From contig JAITJI010000090.1 of the NCBI GenBank assembly GCA_031279015.1, positions 1-34,348 of the forward strand: 34,348 bases of DNA, given 5' to 3'. Origin of the DNA: Spirochaetaceae bacterium (GTDB lineage Bacteria; Spirochaetota; Spirochaetia; Treponematales; Breznakiellaceae). Of the stretch, positions 24,892-33,781 are shown in pieces. A program made the position numbers and the translations under genes. The notes below the pieces were generated by a model. It did no database searches, was not told the DNA's origin, and saw nothing but the letters and a program-made list of their open reading frames with translations. Every line of letters begins with the position of its first letter. Position 1 is the stretch's first letter.

Positions 24892-25410
24892 ATGATAAAA
24901 GATCCTCTGGCTAAGGCGTTGAACGACCATGTAAACGCAGAGTACTATTCAGCCTATCTGTATCTTACCATGTCGGCTTATGCGAATCGTTGCGGGTATA
25001 AAGGCATAGCGAATTGGCTTTTTGTACAGGCCAGAGAGGAAATGGCCCATGGCACCCATATCTATCAGCATCTGCTTGATCGCGGCGCCACCCCCTCCTT
25101 TGCGGATGTTAAGGCGCCCCAGGCTTCCTATGGAAGCATCAAGGATGTGTTTGAAAAAGTCCTGGCCCATGAACGGCATGTGACGGAGCTGATAAACAGG
25201 ATAGCCTCCCTGGCCTTCAATGAAAACGATCATGCCACCTATAATTTTATCACCTGGTATGTGAATGAACAGGTTGAGGAAGAGGCGAATGCGGATGAAC
25301 TGGTCACCAAATTAAGGAATGCCGGTGATAACCAAAGCCTGCTCTACAGTATAGACGCCGAGCTTGGCGCCAGGCAGTTTGTCGACCCCTTTCCTCAAAC
25401 GGATGCCTGA
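24892..25410 (+). CDS. ftn: Ferritin
   Basis: 172 residues with the ferritin four-helix pattern. Residues Glu17, Glu50, His53, Glu94 and Gln127, plus Glu129 and Glu130, fall at exactly the numbering of E. coli FtnA, so the di-iron ferroxidase centre and a likely third site are complete. No haem-ligand methionine of bacterioferritin was identified. It stores iron as a 24-mer shell and limits oxidant damage, which suits an anaerobe rich in Fe-S proteins. AAGGAG lies 7 bases before the ATG. It is a single-gene unit with its own promoter; no Fur box is evident by eye. Confidence 0.93.
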   Translation: MIKDPLAKALNDHVNAEYYSAYLYLTMSAYANRCGYKGIANWLFVQAREEMAHGTHIYQHLLDRGATPSFADVKAPQASYGSIKDVFEKVLAHERHVTELINRIASLAFNENDHATYNFITWYVNEQVEEEANADELVTKLRNAGDNQSLLYSIDAELGARQFVDPFPQTDA

Positions 25411-25550
25411 AAAAGAGATTCTGCGGCACATTGCAGGTTGAGGGACTGGCCGGCTTTATCCGGAACGATGAGACAGCGGCCTTCGGCTATCTTTTGTGCT
25501 ACACAAAGGGACTCTGTAATTTCCCGGGAGGCTTTCTATATATCAAACAA

Positions 25551-25573
25551 GGTGTCAGCCGGTGACTGACACC
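25551..25573 (-). terminator. Terminator of the second flavin reductase gene
   Basis: GGTGTCAG (25551-25558) and CTGACACC (25566-25573) form an 8-bp stem with a 7-base loop, followed on the minus strand by TTGTTTGATAT. It lies 11 bases past the stop at 25585. Confidence 0.6.
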
Positions 25574-25584
25574 TACCTCTGCAC

Positions 25585-27639
25585 TTAATTCCCCGTCACA
25601 TAGTCCGCAGCAGCCTCACCGCCGACATAGCCGGAGGTAAGAGCCCAGCCGTTGTCTATCCCGCCATAGGTAACATAGGGTTTCTTCTCGGTAAAGAGAA
25701 CCCCCATACTGTCGTTGCCAATGGCAAAAAGACCGGGAACGGCCTTTCCGGAGGCATCAAGCACCTGCATCTTGACGTTAATATCCAGGCCGCCAATGGT
25801 ACCGTAACTGTAACTCGCCATTTTTATGGCATAGTAGGGGCCGTTTTCAACGGGCTCCAGGAACTGGGGGTCCTTCCCAAAGTCTTTGTCGGCGCCTGAG
25901 CGGCAGTAAGCGTTGTACGTAGAAACCGTGTTCGCAAGCTGGGACGGATCGCATCCAATCGACGGGGCCAGCCCTTCAATGGTATCCGATTTGAAAACAT
26001 ACTCCATGCCGGCGGCCGTAGCCAGAACATCGTAGGCCTCGGGCAGCGGCGTATCCTGAGGGATCGCCCCCAGTTGGCCCAGGAAAGCGGCGGCAACGCC
26101 ATCCAAATTGTATTTAAAGCCCCTGTCACGAATTGCATCGATCTGGGCGGCGCTCCAAATACTGTAGAAATTCGGGCCGGCAATCCAGGGATCGAGCATG
26201 GCGACGCCGGTCTCCGCGGTAAAGCGTTTCCCGTCTTTTCCGACAGCAAGACTGTTGGGGGAAAGGCCCAGATACATAGGAATATCCGCTACGGACCATA
26301 CGCTCTGTACGCCGCTAAACGAGCCGATCATGCCGGGAATCTCGTGCCGTTCATAACCGGCCGCGCCGGGAGAAATAAACCGGGCGGAACCGGACATGTG
26401 GACCTCCGGAGGGATGCCGATATTATAGGTCGCCGCGCCGTTATCAATAGCGTTTTGAAGCATCTTGCCGTCATTGCCATAGGTACCATAGATATTCCAG
26501 CGCCCCTTTAAGGGATAGTATTCATCGGAGAGGTACTTCGTGGTCATTTCCTCATTGCCAAGGAAACCGCCCGTGGCAAGTACCACGGCCTTTGCATGGA
26601 TGATATATTCCTTGCCGGAGACCACATTCCTGGCCTTGGCGCCGGTTATCGCCCCGGATGCGTCCTTGATAAGCTCGTAGCCTTCGGTTTCAAGCAGGTA
26701 CTTGCCGCCCAGTTTTTCAAATTCGCCGGCCAGCCTGTCAAAATTAGCCGCAATTTCCCCTTTGTTGGCGCCGAATACGGGACCGGCAATCTTGTCGCTC
26801 TTGTTGGGATACCACTGAAACTTGATCCTGTACACATCTGTGGGGGTAAAGCCTGTTTTCGGATCAAAGTCAAACTGAACGCCGTGATCCAGGGCCAGCC
26901 AATCCAGGGCCGGACCTGACTTGGCGAAGTACAGATCGATCATATCAACCTTGGCGTCCCCCATGACATACTCAATCCAGGCCCTGTACATAGCGTTACC
27001 ATCGCAGAAGTCCTGACCGCCGTTGTATTTCTCTTTAATGCGGGGCGGATTAACAATGCCGATTTCCGAAGTCAAAGCGCTGGTGCCGCCATACCGGGCC
27101 TGCTTTTCAATGATAAGGACCCTGGCGCCCTTTTCGGCGGCCCGCAGGCCGGCGTAGGTACCAGAACCGCCCATCCCTATGATAAGAACTTCCGTTTGAA
27201 GGGTTTCCTGTCCGCCGGTCTTGGGGGGTCTTGCCTGGAACTCCCTTATGGCGGACTCGTCCGAACCCGCCGCTGCCAGGGCTTGGATCAGGCAGTCCCT
27301 CAGCGCCTGTTTAGCGGAGGCGCTTGTGACGGTAGCGCCGGAAACCGAATCTACCGCGATGGACTGGGCCTCGATGACGCGGGGGAAAAGTGTTTTTTCC
27401 ACTGTCGCCAACATCGGCGGAGTATCGCCGCAGTCCCCGCCAAAGGCGATGGAAGCTATCCTGCCGCCGCTTACCGTGACCTCAAGCTTGTTGGACCAGC
27501 CCATGTTGAAACCGTAAGCCTCGGCGCTGTATGTACCGTCCTTAAGGACCGCCGCGCTTTTCTGCCGGGGACCGCCGGTACAGCTAAAGGGCAGAACCAT
27601 GGCGAGTACAGCCAGGAACACAAAAACCATTTTCTTCAT
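25585..27639 (-). CDS. FMN-binding/FAD-dependent lipoprotein reductase, divergent substrate site
   Basis: 684 residues. A signal peptide ends in FSC (Cys20), a loose spirochaete-type lipobox. Residues 33-125 form an FMN_bind domain with VDSVSGATVTS, where Thr103 is the expected covalent FMN site. From 150 LIIGMGGSGTYAG opens the FAD domain. Unlike the paralogue at 1553-3538, the substrate region lacks the usual residues: the HHTMGG motif reads SYGTIGG, and GNRLGGNAL is replaced by a TEKKPYVTYGGIDNG segment, while GKRFTAE remains. It is thus unlikely to reduce fumarate; the tail is more like other FAD reductases of the family acting on bulky enones or unknown acceptors. ATG 27639 follows AGGAG at 7 bases. 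It has its own promoter and terminator, so it is a single-gene unit. Confidence 0.85.
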   Translation of the reverse strand: MKKMVFVFLAVLAMVLPFSCTGGPRQKSAAVLKDGTYSAEAYGFNMGWSNKLEVTVSGGRIASIAFGGDCGDTPPMLATVEKTLFPRVIEAQSIAVDSVSGATVTSASAKQALRDCLIQALAAAGSDESAIREFQARPPKTGGQETLQTEVLIIGMGGSGTYAGLRAAEKGARVLIIEKQARYGGTSALTSEIGIVNPPRIKEKYNGGQDFCDGNAMYRAWIEYVMGDAKVDMIDLYFAKSGPALDWLALDHGVQFDFDPKTGFTPTDVYRIKFQWYPNKSDKIAGPVFGANKGEIAANFDRLAGEFEKLGGKYLLETEGYELIKDASGAITGAKARNVVSGKEYIIHAKAVVLATGGFLGNEEMTTKYLSDEYYPLKGRWNIYGTYGNDGKMLQNAIDNGAATYNIGIPPEVHMSGSARFISPGAAGYERHEIPGMIGSFSGVQSVWSVADIPMYLGLSPNSLAVGKDGKRFTAETGVAMLDPWIAGPNFYSIWSAAQIDAIRDRGFKYNLDGVAAAFLGQLGAIPQDTPLPEAYDVLATAAGMEYVFKSDTIEGLAPSIGCDPSQLANTVSTYNAYCRSGADKDFGKDPQFLEPVENGPYYAIKMASYSYGTIGGLDINVKMQVLDASGKAVPGLFAIGNDSMGVLFTEKKPYVTYGGIDNGWALTSGYVGGEAAADYVTGN

Positions 27640-27767
27640 ACTGTTCTCCTTATATCTTGTTGTAATCCCCATACGGGGACTTTAATTAATAGGGGGCAGG
27701 CGTCCCATGCGGAACGGCGGAGGGCCGGAACCTGTCCGCTGCCGGGGGTTTCGCTTTTATACGAAAG

Positions 27768-27796
27768 ATACTAACAAAAATCGTAAAAAAAGTCAA
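27768..27796 (-). promoter_or_regulatory. Promoter of the second flavin reductase gene
   Basis: On the minus strand, TTGACT (27791-27796) and TAGTAT (27768-27773) are 17 bases apart, giving a leader of about 120 bases. TTTCG (27749-27753) and CGAAA (27762-27766) form a small inverted repeat at the start. The rest of 27640-27930, a divergent intergenic region of 291 bases, holds a short TCCCC/GGGGA stem and the chemoreceptor promoter zone. Confidence 0.65.
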
Positions 27797-27853
27797 AATG
27801 TCGATTGCTTTTTTGCAGCCTGTCCGGTTCATCGCCGGGGACGAAGGCCATAC

Positions 27854-27885
27854 TTGACTTCATACAAAAATCGTGGCTTGATAAT
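27854..27885 (+). promoter_or_regulatory. Possible promoter of the Cache chemoreceptor gene
   Basis: TTGACT (27854-27859) is followed by TTGATA at an 18-base spacing or GATAAT (27880-27885) at 20. The -10 choice is uncertain. No sigma-28 type box was convincing. Confidence 0.45.
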
Positions 27886-27930
27886 ATTAAAAATGAAAAT
27901 ACATTCCCGCAAAAAAACAAGGAGCCATTG

Positions 27931-29778
27931 ATGCTAAGAACTATTTCTATAGGTACCCGGTTAATTATCATTACTGGCGTTTTGATCCTTTCGATTATCG
28001 GTCTTGTGATAACGGTCTATTTTGCATCCGATAGTATTAAAGACAGGGGAATTGCCGATCTTGAAATAGTGATGCTTGACGGCCAGAAGGAGAAGATTAA
28101 ACTTGGCACCCAAACTATGGCTGCAGTTCTGGGCAAGGCCCTCTCAGGGGTGACGGATCGGCAGGAACAGCACGATATTATCAGCGCCTACATCAAAGAT
28201 TACCGTTTTGAGGAAGATGAATCCGGCTACTATTACACCTACATCGGTACGGTGATCTTTATGCACCCGACTCTTCCCCAGCGGGAGGGGGAGGATCTGT
28301 CCCAAACCGCCGATGCAAACGGGGTCTACTATGTCCGGGAACTCTATGAAAATGCCCAAAAGGGCGGAGGATTCGTTTCCTTTGTTTTCCCCAAGCCTCC
28401 TTCCATGGAAAATGCTCCCAAACTGGCCTATGTGGAGTACATTCCCGGTACGGATATCTGGATCTCCACCGGTATCTATATCGATAATATAGATACCCAC
28501 AAAGCCTATATAGAACAGAACATGGCCAATACTTTGCGTATCCTGATGATCGTTGTTATCGGTTCCGTCCTGGCATTGATGATCCTGTTGCTGATCCCCC
28601 TCTGTGTGTTTACCCTCCGTTCTATCCTGATCCCCCTGCGGGAAACTGTACGGCTGGCGGAGCATCTTGCATCGGGGGATCTTTCCGCAAGGGCGGTTGT
28701 TACCGGAAACGATGAGATAACGGTACTTCAGAATTCCTTCCTCCGGATGACCGAAAATCTCCGGGGCCTGGTGGACAATATCATCCGTTCCTTTAACACG
28801 ATAAAGTCCAATGATGACAATTTGAATCAGGCGATCAATGATACTTCCCGGGCGGTGGAGGAGATAACCGCATTGGTCCGGAATCTGCAGGGTCTTGACA
28901 GCCAGGTCAGAGGGGAAACGAGACGGGTAAATCAGGAAATTGCCAATATTGATGCTGAACTTAGCATCCTGAATGAAGTTATCCATGATCAGCGGGATCA
29001 TCTGAAGGTTTCATCCTCCGGCATAGAGGAGATGACCGCCAATATCACGTCTATAGAAAAGCGCATCCTGACTCTGGGGAACAGTTTAAATCACCTGCTG
29101 GATAGTTCCAATGCGGAACACGGCCATATTTCCAAATCCACCGAAATGGTCAAACAGGTGGAGGCTGATTCAAATACCCTCCTTGAAATGAACAAGATCA
29201 TTGCGGCGGTAGCGGCCCAGACCAATCTCCTGTCCATGAACGCCGCTATAGAAGCGGCCCATGCAGGAGACGCAGGGAAAGGCTTTGCGGTAGTAGCGGA
29301 TGAAATACGGAAGCTCTCGGAGACTACCGCAGAACAGGCAAAGAATTCAAACCAGACTTTGACGGCTATCCGGGGCAGGATAAACGATATTGCCAAGACA
29401 GCAGGTCTTATCGAAGAGGCCTTTGAGCAGACCAATGTTCTGGTTCAGGAGATCAACACCCTGGTAATTGAGATAAACAAGTCCATGGATGAACAATCCA
29501 GGGGATCGGGCATGATTCTGGAAAGCCTGGAACAGATAAACGGCATTACCGAACGGGTATGGAGTGGATCGGTGAAAATAAAAACCGAATCCGACCAATC
29601 CATCAACGCTACCGGAAAACTTGCGGAGATGAGCGTCACCATGCAGCAGGAGATCGCCGGCATCGCCGTCCAGGTTGACCAGGTGTCCGAATCTGCACAG
29701 GCGGCTTATACCATAGTAAGCCAGAGCAGTGAAGGCCTCAACTCTCTGTATGGAGCCATAACCCAGTTTAAGATGTAG
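27931..29778 (+). CDS. Methyl-accepting chemotaxis protein with an extracytoplasmic Cache domain
   Basis: 615 residues. Membrane span 1 is at about 10-31 and span 2 at about 205-232. The periplasmic part has DEDESGYYYTYI-like features (FEEDESGYYYTYIGTVIFMHP, in part) and YIPGTDIWISTGIYID, the single-Cache (sCache_2) pattern that binds small organic ligands. HAMP covers about 233-285 (IPLRETVRLAEHLASGDLS). The signalling domain has the hairpin tip [32 protein letters not shown]. It would signal to CheA/CheW at the cell pole. AGGAG precedes ATG 27931; the frame is open upstream to 27805, but no ribosome site supports a longer form. It is the only gene of its unit. Confidence 0.93.
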   Translation: MLRTISIGTRLIIITGVLILSIIGLVITVYFASDSIKDRGIADLEIVMLDGQKEKIKLGTQTMAAVLGKALSGVTDRQEQHDIISAYIKDYRFEEDESGYYYTYIGTVIFMHPTLPQREGEDLSQTADANGVYYVRELYENAQKGGGFVSFVFPKPPSMENAPKLAYVEYIPGTDIWISTGIYIDNIDTHKAYIEQNMANTLRILMIVVIGSVLALMILLLIPLCVFTLRSILIPLRETVRLAEHLASGDLSARAVVTGNDEITVLQNSFLRMTENLRGLVDNIIRSFNTIKSNDDNLNQAINDTSRAVEEITALVRNLQGLDSQVRGETRRVNQEIANIDAELSILNEVIHDQRDHLKVSSSGIEEMTANITSIEKRILTLGNSLNHLLDSSNAEHGHISKSTEMVKQVEADSNTLLEMNKIIAAVAAQTNLLSMNAAIEAAHAGDAGKGFAVVADEIRKLSETTAEQAKNSNQTLTAIRGRINDIAKTAGLIEEAFEQTNVLVQEINTLVIEINKSMDEQSRGSGMILESLEQINGITERVWSGSVKIKTESDQSINATGKLAEMSVTMQQEIAGIAVQVDQVSESAQAAYTIVSQSSEGLNSLYGAITQFKM

Positions 29779-29807
29779 GGAGTCGTCCGGACTATTCCCT
29801 GGTTTTT
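29777..29807 (+). terminator. Terminator overlapping convergent stops
   Basis: AGGGA (29777-29781) and TCCCT (29796-29800) flank an inner GTCCGGAC palindrome, followed by TTTTT at 29803-29807. The convergent stop codons are only 13 bases apart, so it reaches into the last codons of the ABC permease gene. Confidence 0.5.
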
Positions 29808-31372
29808 ATCACCGGCATATCGGAACGGTGTAAAATGTCCCGGGAGAGGGCAAAACACACCAGGGCGGCAAGCAGTTCCCAAGCTGAGAGAATCCCCAGC
29901 CCTGCGGGTGCCCCAAGAATAGAACCGGCGATAATGGCGCCGATAAGCCCCGGCAGCATGATCACTACCACCGCTATGATGTATATGAACAGCAAAACCC
30001 CGTGGCTGATATCGGCGCCGATCCAGCGCAGGGAGAGGAAGTTAACGCCGGCAAGCAGCAGGGAAAAAAGGCTATAGCTCAGGATAGCCGCAGCGATGAC
30101 GGGGAAGGTTTCGTCCACGATCAGCCCCGCAACGATAAACATGAAAAAGCTTTCAACCAGGACCTTGAGGATCAATTCCAGGTTACTCCAAAGGATCTTT
30201 GAAAAAGAAGATTCGGGGATCAGGTAGATGTAATGGAAATACAGTTCCCTAAGTCCCCGTCCGGTACCGATCAGAAAGATCTGTATCCACATCAGAATTT
30301 GCAGCAGGATCAGCATGCCCCCTTCGGTGTTTCGCATAAATGCTGCCATAATGGCCGCGCTGATGACCAGTGAAATTGACGGGAGCCCCCAAAGACCAAG
30401 GGGATTTGCCCTGAAGGATTCCCGCAGGTGTTTGTAAAACAACGATGCTGCCCCGGAACCGCCGATGCCGGTTTTGGCTGCCGCTGTTTTTTTTGACAGG
30501 AATGAATCGGCCTGTATCTGTCCGCTGGCGATGGATCGTTTTTTTTCAGAGGTCCTTTCGGCGGCCACTAAAACATCCTCGTAATAATCGGGCTTGGAAA
30601 GGACAATATACATAATGAGCAGGACGCCTGTCAGGGGCAGCAGGGCAAGGAATAAAAAGCCTGTACCCAATTCTCCCCGGATCAGGGCGATTACCCCTTC
30701 AGAGGCCCAGCCCGCGACGGGGGTCCATGCGAAAACCCGGGAGGCCAGGGTTTTTTCCAGCGTTGACCATATATCGCCGGTTTTGATGAATTGCAGCGTC
30801 CCATAAACCGCCAGGGGCAGGAAGGCCCCCAGGGTAAAAAGCTTTACCGCCAGCTTACGGCGGGGCCTTCCGTTGCTTACGCTGTAGATCACCATGGACA
30901 GGATGAGCAGTAATAGTACCGCCAGGAAAAACCCCAGCAAGAGCAGCAATACGGCGTCAAAGCCCACGCCAAAACCAACGCTGACGGAATTACTCTGGAA
31001 GAGGATAAAAAATCCTGCGTAAAAGGCTATTTTGGTCATCCGTACCAATCCGTAGATAAGGATGACCCGGGGACTAACCGGGGAAACAAAAAGCAGGTTG
31101 ACATCGTTCATGTCAAAGATCGCATCCCCCGTGGACAAACCCTTCTGCAAAGAGACAGTGATAAACAGCAAAATGAGCAGGAAGAAGATGCCCTTGAGCC
31201 GGATAATATCCCAAAAAGCTTCCATGCTCAGGCGGGAGACATTTGACAGGAGGATCAGTCCAATGATACCCGCAAAACAGAATATGTATAAAACCATTTT
31301 TGCAGGTTTATGGAAAAGTTCCAAAAGGCCGTTTTTGAGGCTTCTTGTTACCAGATAGACCAGGCTGTTCAC
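29792..31372 (-). CDS. ABC exporter membrane subunit
   Basis: 526 residues with about 10-12 hydrophobic spans, for example GILFL-type segments near the start (MVLYIFCFAGIIGLILL) and IYIIAVVVIMLPGLIGAIIAG near the end. A soluble linker at about 250-310 contains a cluster of Lys, Ser and Glu. The pattern suits the large putative ABC exporter family encoded next to a lone ATPase. The cargo is unknown; bacteriocin, lipid or polysaccharide export have been suggested for relatives. Its start overlaps the ATPase stop by 4 bases, so the two proteins are made together. Confidence 0.75.
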   Translation of the reverse strand: MNSLVYLVTRSLKNGLLELFHKPAKMVLYIFCFAGIIGLILLSNVSRLSMEAFWDIIRLKGIFFLLILLFITVSLQKGLSTGDAIFDMNDVNLLFVSPVSPRVILIYGLVRMTKIAFYAGFFILFQSNSVSVGFGVGFDAVLLLLLGFFLAVLLLLILSMVIYSVSNGRPRRKLAVKLFTLGAFLPLAVYGTLQFIKTGDIWSTLEKTLASRVFAWTPVAGWASEGVIALIRGELGTGFLFLALLPLTGVLLIMYIVLSKPDYYEDVLVAAERTSEKKRSIASGQIQADSFLSKKTAAAKTGIGGSGAASLFYKHLRESFRANPLGLWGLPSISLVISAAIMAAFMRNTEGGMLILLQILMWIQIFLIGTGRGLRELYFHYIYLIPESSFSKILWSNLELILKVLVESFFMFIVAGLIVDETFPVIAAAILSYSLFSLLLAGVNFLSLRWIGADISHGVLLFIYIIAVVVIMLPGLIGAIIAGSILGAPAGLGILSAWELLAALVCFALSRDILHRSDMPVIKTRE

Positions 31373-32094
31373 GACGCGCCGTTCTCCACCGGGGGAAGCG
31401 CCTGGCCTTCTGTAATGGCAAAATACACTCCCTCAAGATTTTCCCCGGGCGCCAAATCTCCGCGCCGGCAGGCCCGGACTATCCGTCCCTTGACCATGAT
31501 GCAGGTTATATCCCAGTTTTCCTCCATGCTTTCGATCATGTGGGTGCTGACCAGGAGGGCGCAGCCGCTTTTTTTCAACTCCGTCATGATCGCCTTGAGT
31601 TCCCGGATGCCCCGGGGATCCAGACCTACTAGGGGTTCGTCCAGGATAAGGGCCCGGGGTTCCGGCAGCAGGGCACAGCATACACTCAGCTTCTGCTGCA
31701 TTCCCTTGGACAATTCCTTTCCCAACTTCCGCTTGTTATCCTCCAGATCAAAACGGCGGAGCAGATCCCCGGCCCGTTCCTCCCAGGACCGGAGACGGTA
31801 GGCCCGGGCAATAAATTCCAGATGTTCCGCTGCCGTCAGCAGCGGGTACACCACGGGAAATTCCGGCACATAGCCCAGGAGGCGTTTTGCCTCCACCGTG
31901 GTATTTCCGTATCCCCCGATGGTAATACGGCCCTCAAAACGCAGCAAGCCGCAGATGGATTTGATAATGGTTGATTTGCCCGCCCCGTTCGGTCCCAGCA
32001 ATACCGCTGTTTCCCCCGGTAGTATATCGATGGTAACCCGGTCATTTGCCAGGAGTTTTCCGTAACATTTTGTTACGCCTTCTGCATGAATCAT
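31369..32094 (-). CDS. ABC transporter ATP-binding protein
   Basis: 241 residues. Walker A LLGPNGAGKST, the signature ELSKGMQQKLSVC, Walker B ALILDEPLVGLD and a switch histidine in LLVSTHMIESME are complete. The LSKGMQQK form is common in CcmA/NatA-type exporter ATPases. With the following membrane subunit it makes a simple two-gene exporter. ATG 32094 is preceded closely by GGAGGG. The gene shares its upstream region divergently with the GH109-like gene. Confidence 0.88.
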   Translation of the reverse strand: MIHAEGVTKCYGKLLANDRVTIDILPGETAVLLGPNGAGKSTIIKSICGLLRFEGRITIGGYGNTTVEAKRLLGYVPEFPVVYPLLTAAEHLEFIARAYRLRSWEERAGDLLRRFDLEDNKRKLGKELSKGMQQKLSVCCALLPEPRALILDEPLVGLDPRGIRELKAIMTELKKSGCALLVSTHMIESMEENWDITCIMVKGRIVRACRRGDLAPGENLEGVYFAITEGQALPPVENGAS

Positions 32095-32123
32095 GATCCC
32101 TCCACAGCGTGAAACAGGAATGC

Positions 32124-32153
32124 ACTATAACATAGACGGGACGCTCAGGTCAA
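32124..32153 (-). promoter_or_regulatory. Promoter of the ABC exporter operon
   Basis: On the minus strand, TTGACC (32148-32153) and TATAGT (32124-32129) are 18 bases apart, about 30 bases before the ATPase start. Confidence 0.6.
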
Positions 32154-32190
32154 TTACAGATCCATTATGGGAAAGAGCGAACATAATGCC

Positions 32191-32248
32191 TTGCTTTATT
32201 TTCAATTTCATATACAATTATTGTTAGCGGGCGGACCAAAGGGTCCGC
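32191..32248 (+). promoter_or_regulatory. Promoter and leader hairpin of the GH109-like gene
   Basis: TTGCTT (32191-32196) and TACAAT (32213-32218) are 16 bases apart. In the leader, GCGGACC (32231-32237) and GGTCCGC (32242-32248) form a 7-bp stem with a 4-base loop, 58 bases before the start. No T-run follows it. Confidence 0.5.
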
Positions 32249-32305
32249 ACAGACATTATGGGCAAATGGTCATGCTGCTGCCCTGAAATGGACAGGGAGT
32301 CAGTG

Positions 32306-33514
32306 ATGAAGGAAACAATCAGTATTGGCATAATTGGTCTTGGCAGCAGGGGCAGGAGCCTGATGGAAGCCTGCATACTCCCGCGCAGGGATGTGAAGGT
32401 TGCCGCGGTATGCGATTTATATGAAGATCGGTGTATAGAAGCTGCGGTAATGGTTGAAAAGGCAGGGCAGTCCCGTCCGGTTATAACCGGTGATTACAAA
32501 GCGGTCATCGGTCTTGCGGGCCTTGATGCGGTTCTCATTACCAGCGGCTGGACGCCGCATATTGAAATTGCCTGCGCTGCCATGAAGGCCGGGCTTTATA
32601 CCGCCGTTGAAGTAGCCGGCGCTTTTTCAATTAACGACTGCTGGCGGCTTGTGCACATATATGAAGAAACCGGTACCCAGTGCATGTTTTTGGAGAACTG
32701 CTGTTTTGGCCGTTACGAACTCATGGTACTGAACATGGTGAGGCATGGCCTCTTTGGGGAAATTGTTCACTGCGCCGGCGGTTACCACCACGATCTTCGG
32801 ATGGAACTGGCCGGCAGCCCAAAGAACAGGCATTACCGGCTTGATGAATACATACACCGGAACTGTGAAAACTATCCCACCCATGAATTGGGGCCTATTG
32901 CGGAGATCCTGAACATCAACCGCGGGAATCGTATGCTGAAACTTAATTCTATCGCATCAAAAGCAGCGGGACTGCGGAGTGTTATTCCGGACTGCGGTGG
33001 ACAGGATGCTGTACGCATAGCCCAGGGCGACATTGTTACTACGGTGATTACCTGCGCGGGAGGCGAAACGATAGTATTAACGCTGGATACCACCCTGCCG
33101 CGAGCCTACTCCCGTGGTTTTGAAGTGCGCGGTACAAAGGGAATGTTTTTTGAAGACAACCGGAGTATTTTTCTTGACAGTGAACACCGCGCCTTTGAAT
33201 TTAACGGCAAGGGCCTTTGGGGCAACGCCGACTCGTACTTTGAAAAGTACGAACATCCCATTTGGAAGCAGTATATTAAGGATGGCATACAGGGCGGCCA
33301 CGATGGCATGGACTGGCTGGAATTTTCGGCCTTTTTCAAGGCTGTCCGTGAAGGCTCACCGGTTCCCATTGATGTTTATGACATGGCATCCTGGATGAGT
33401 ATTACCCCCCTTTCAGAAGATTCTATTGCCATGGGCGGCATGCCGGTTCCTATTCCCGATTTTACAAACGGCAAGTGGATAACACGGAAGGACAGGGTGT
33501 TTCAGACGCCTTAG
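32306..33514 (+). CDS. GH109-like Gfo/Idh/MocA-family protein (NAD-dependent glycosidase or oxidoreductase)
   Basis: 402 residues. The start GIIGLGSRGRSL (about 8-19) is the NAD-binding motif. The usual catalytic EKP of Gfo/Idh/MocA oxidoreductases is EVA (102-104), and it is followed by CMFLENCCFGRYELMVLNMV and GGYHHDLR, then THELGPIAEILNINRG. This series matches family GH109, whose members use NAD in an oxidation-elimination cycle to cleave alpha-N-acetylgalactosaminides. Known GH109 proteins usually carry an export signal; none is visible here, so it may be cytoplasmic and act on imported sugars or sugar acids. AGGGAG lies 7 bases before ATG 32306. With the GH20 enzyme in the window it points to amino-sugar use; an oxidoreductase role is not excluded. 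Confidence 0.78.
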   Translation: MKETISIGIIGLGSRGRSLMEACILPRRDVKVAAVCDLYEDRCIEAAVMVEKAGQSRPVITGDYKAVIGLAGLDAVLITSGWTPHIEIACAAMKAGLYTAVEVAGAFSINDCWRLVHIYEETGTQCMFLENCCFGRYELMVLNMVRHGLFGEIVHCAGGYHHDLRMELAGSPKNRHYRLDEYIHRNCENYPTHELGPIAEILNINRGNRMLKLNSIASKAAGLRSVIPDCGGQDAVRIAQGDIVTTVITCAGGETIVLTLDTTLPRAYSRGFEVRGTKGMFFEDNRSIFLDSEHRAFEFNGKGLWGNADSYFEKYEHPIWKQYIKDGIQGGHDGMDWLEFSAFFKAVREGSPVPIDVYDMASWMSITPLSEDSIAMGGMPVPIPDFTNGKWITRKDRVFQTP

Positions 33515-33579
33515 GGCCACAGCGCTTAATATAACGCGTCGGGATTTTGGTTGGCTGCCTCTTGTCCGCACTTGCCGCC

Positions 33580-33600
33580 GGGAATGTTTGATTCCCTTTT
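33580..33600 (+). terminator. Rho-independent terminator of the GH109-like gene
   Basis: GGGAAT (33580-33585), loop GTTTG, ATTCCC (33591-33596), then TTTT. It lies 65 bases after the stop. Confidence 0.65.
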
Positions 33601-33649
33601 CCAGATTTTCATTTTGACTATTTGCCGGTACTAATGGAGTAACGCCACT

Positions 33650-33763
33650 TTGAATCTTTATATTGTTTCCTTTGTTAATGCGGATCGGCAAGCCGCCGGT
33701 GAAAATATTCCCCTTCACACAGTTTCCGGTATACTGAAGGAGGCCCCCGGGTTTTTTCTTTAA
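33650..33763 (+). CDS. Low-confidence small ORF
   Basis: Starts with TTG, has GGAG 11 bases upstream and codes 37 residues (LNLYIVSFVNADRQAAGENI, then PLHTVSGILKEAPGFFL). The residue mix looks protein-like, but there is no clear promoter and no recognised domain. It could be the remnant of a larger gene. Confidence 0.2.
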   Translation: MNLYIVSFVNADRQAAGENIPLHTVSGILKEAPGFFL

Positions 33764-33781
33764 AGACTTTTGTAAAATAAT

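Noticed and set aside
24739-24930. Minus-strand frame upstream of the ferritin gene
   Set aside because: It begins inside the ferritin gene, crosses its promoter and ends in the poly-A tract; low complexity and no support.
28144-29001. A 285-codon minus-strand frame opposite the Cache chemoreceptor
   Set aside because: It covers the receptor's sensing and HAMP regions in antisense, with no ribosome site or domain.
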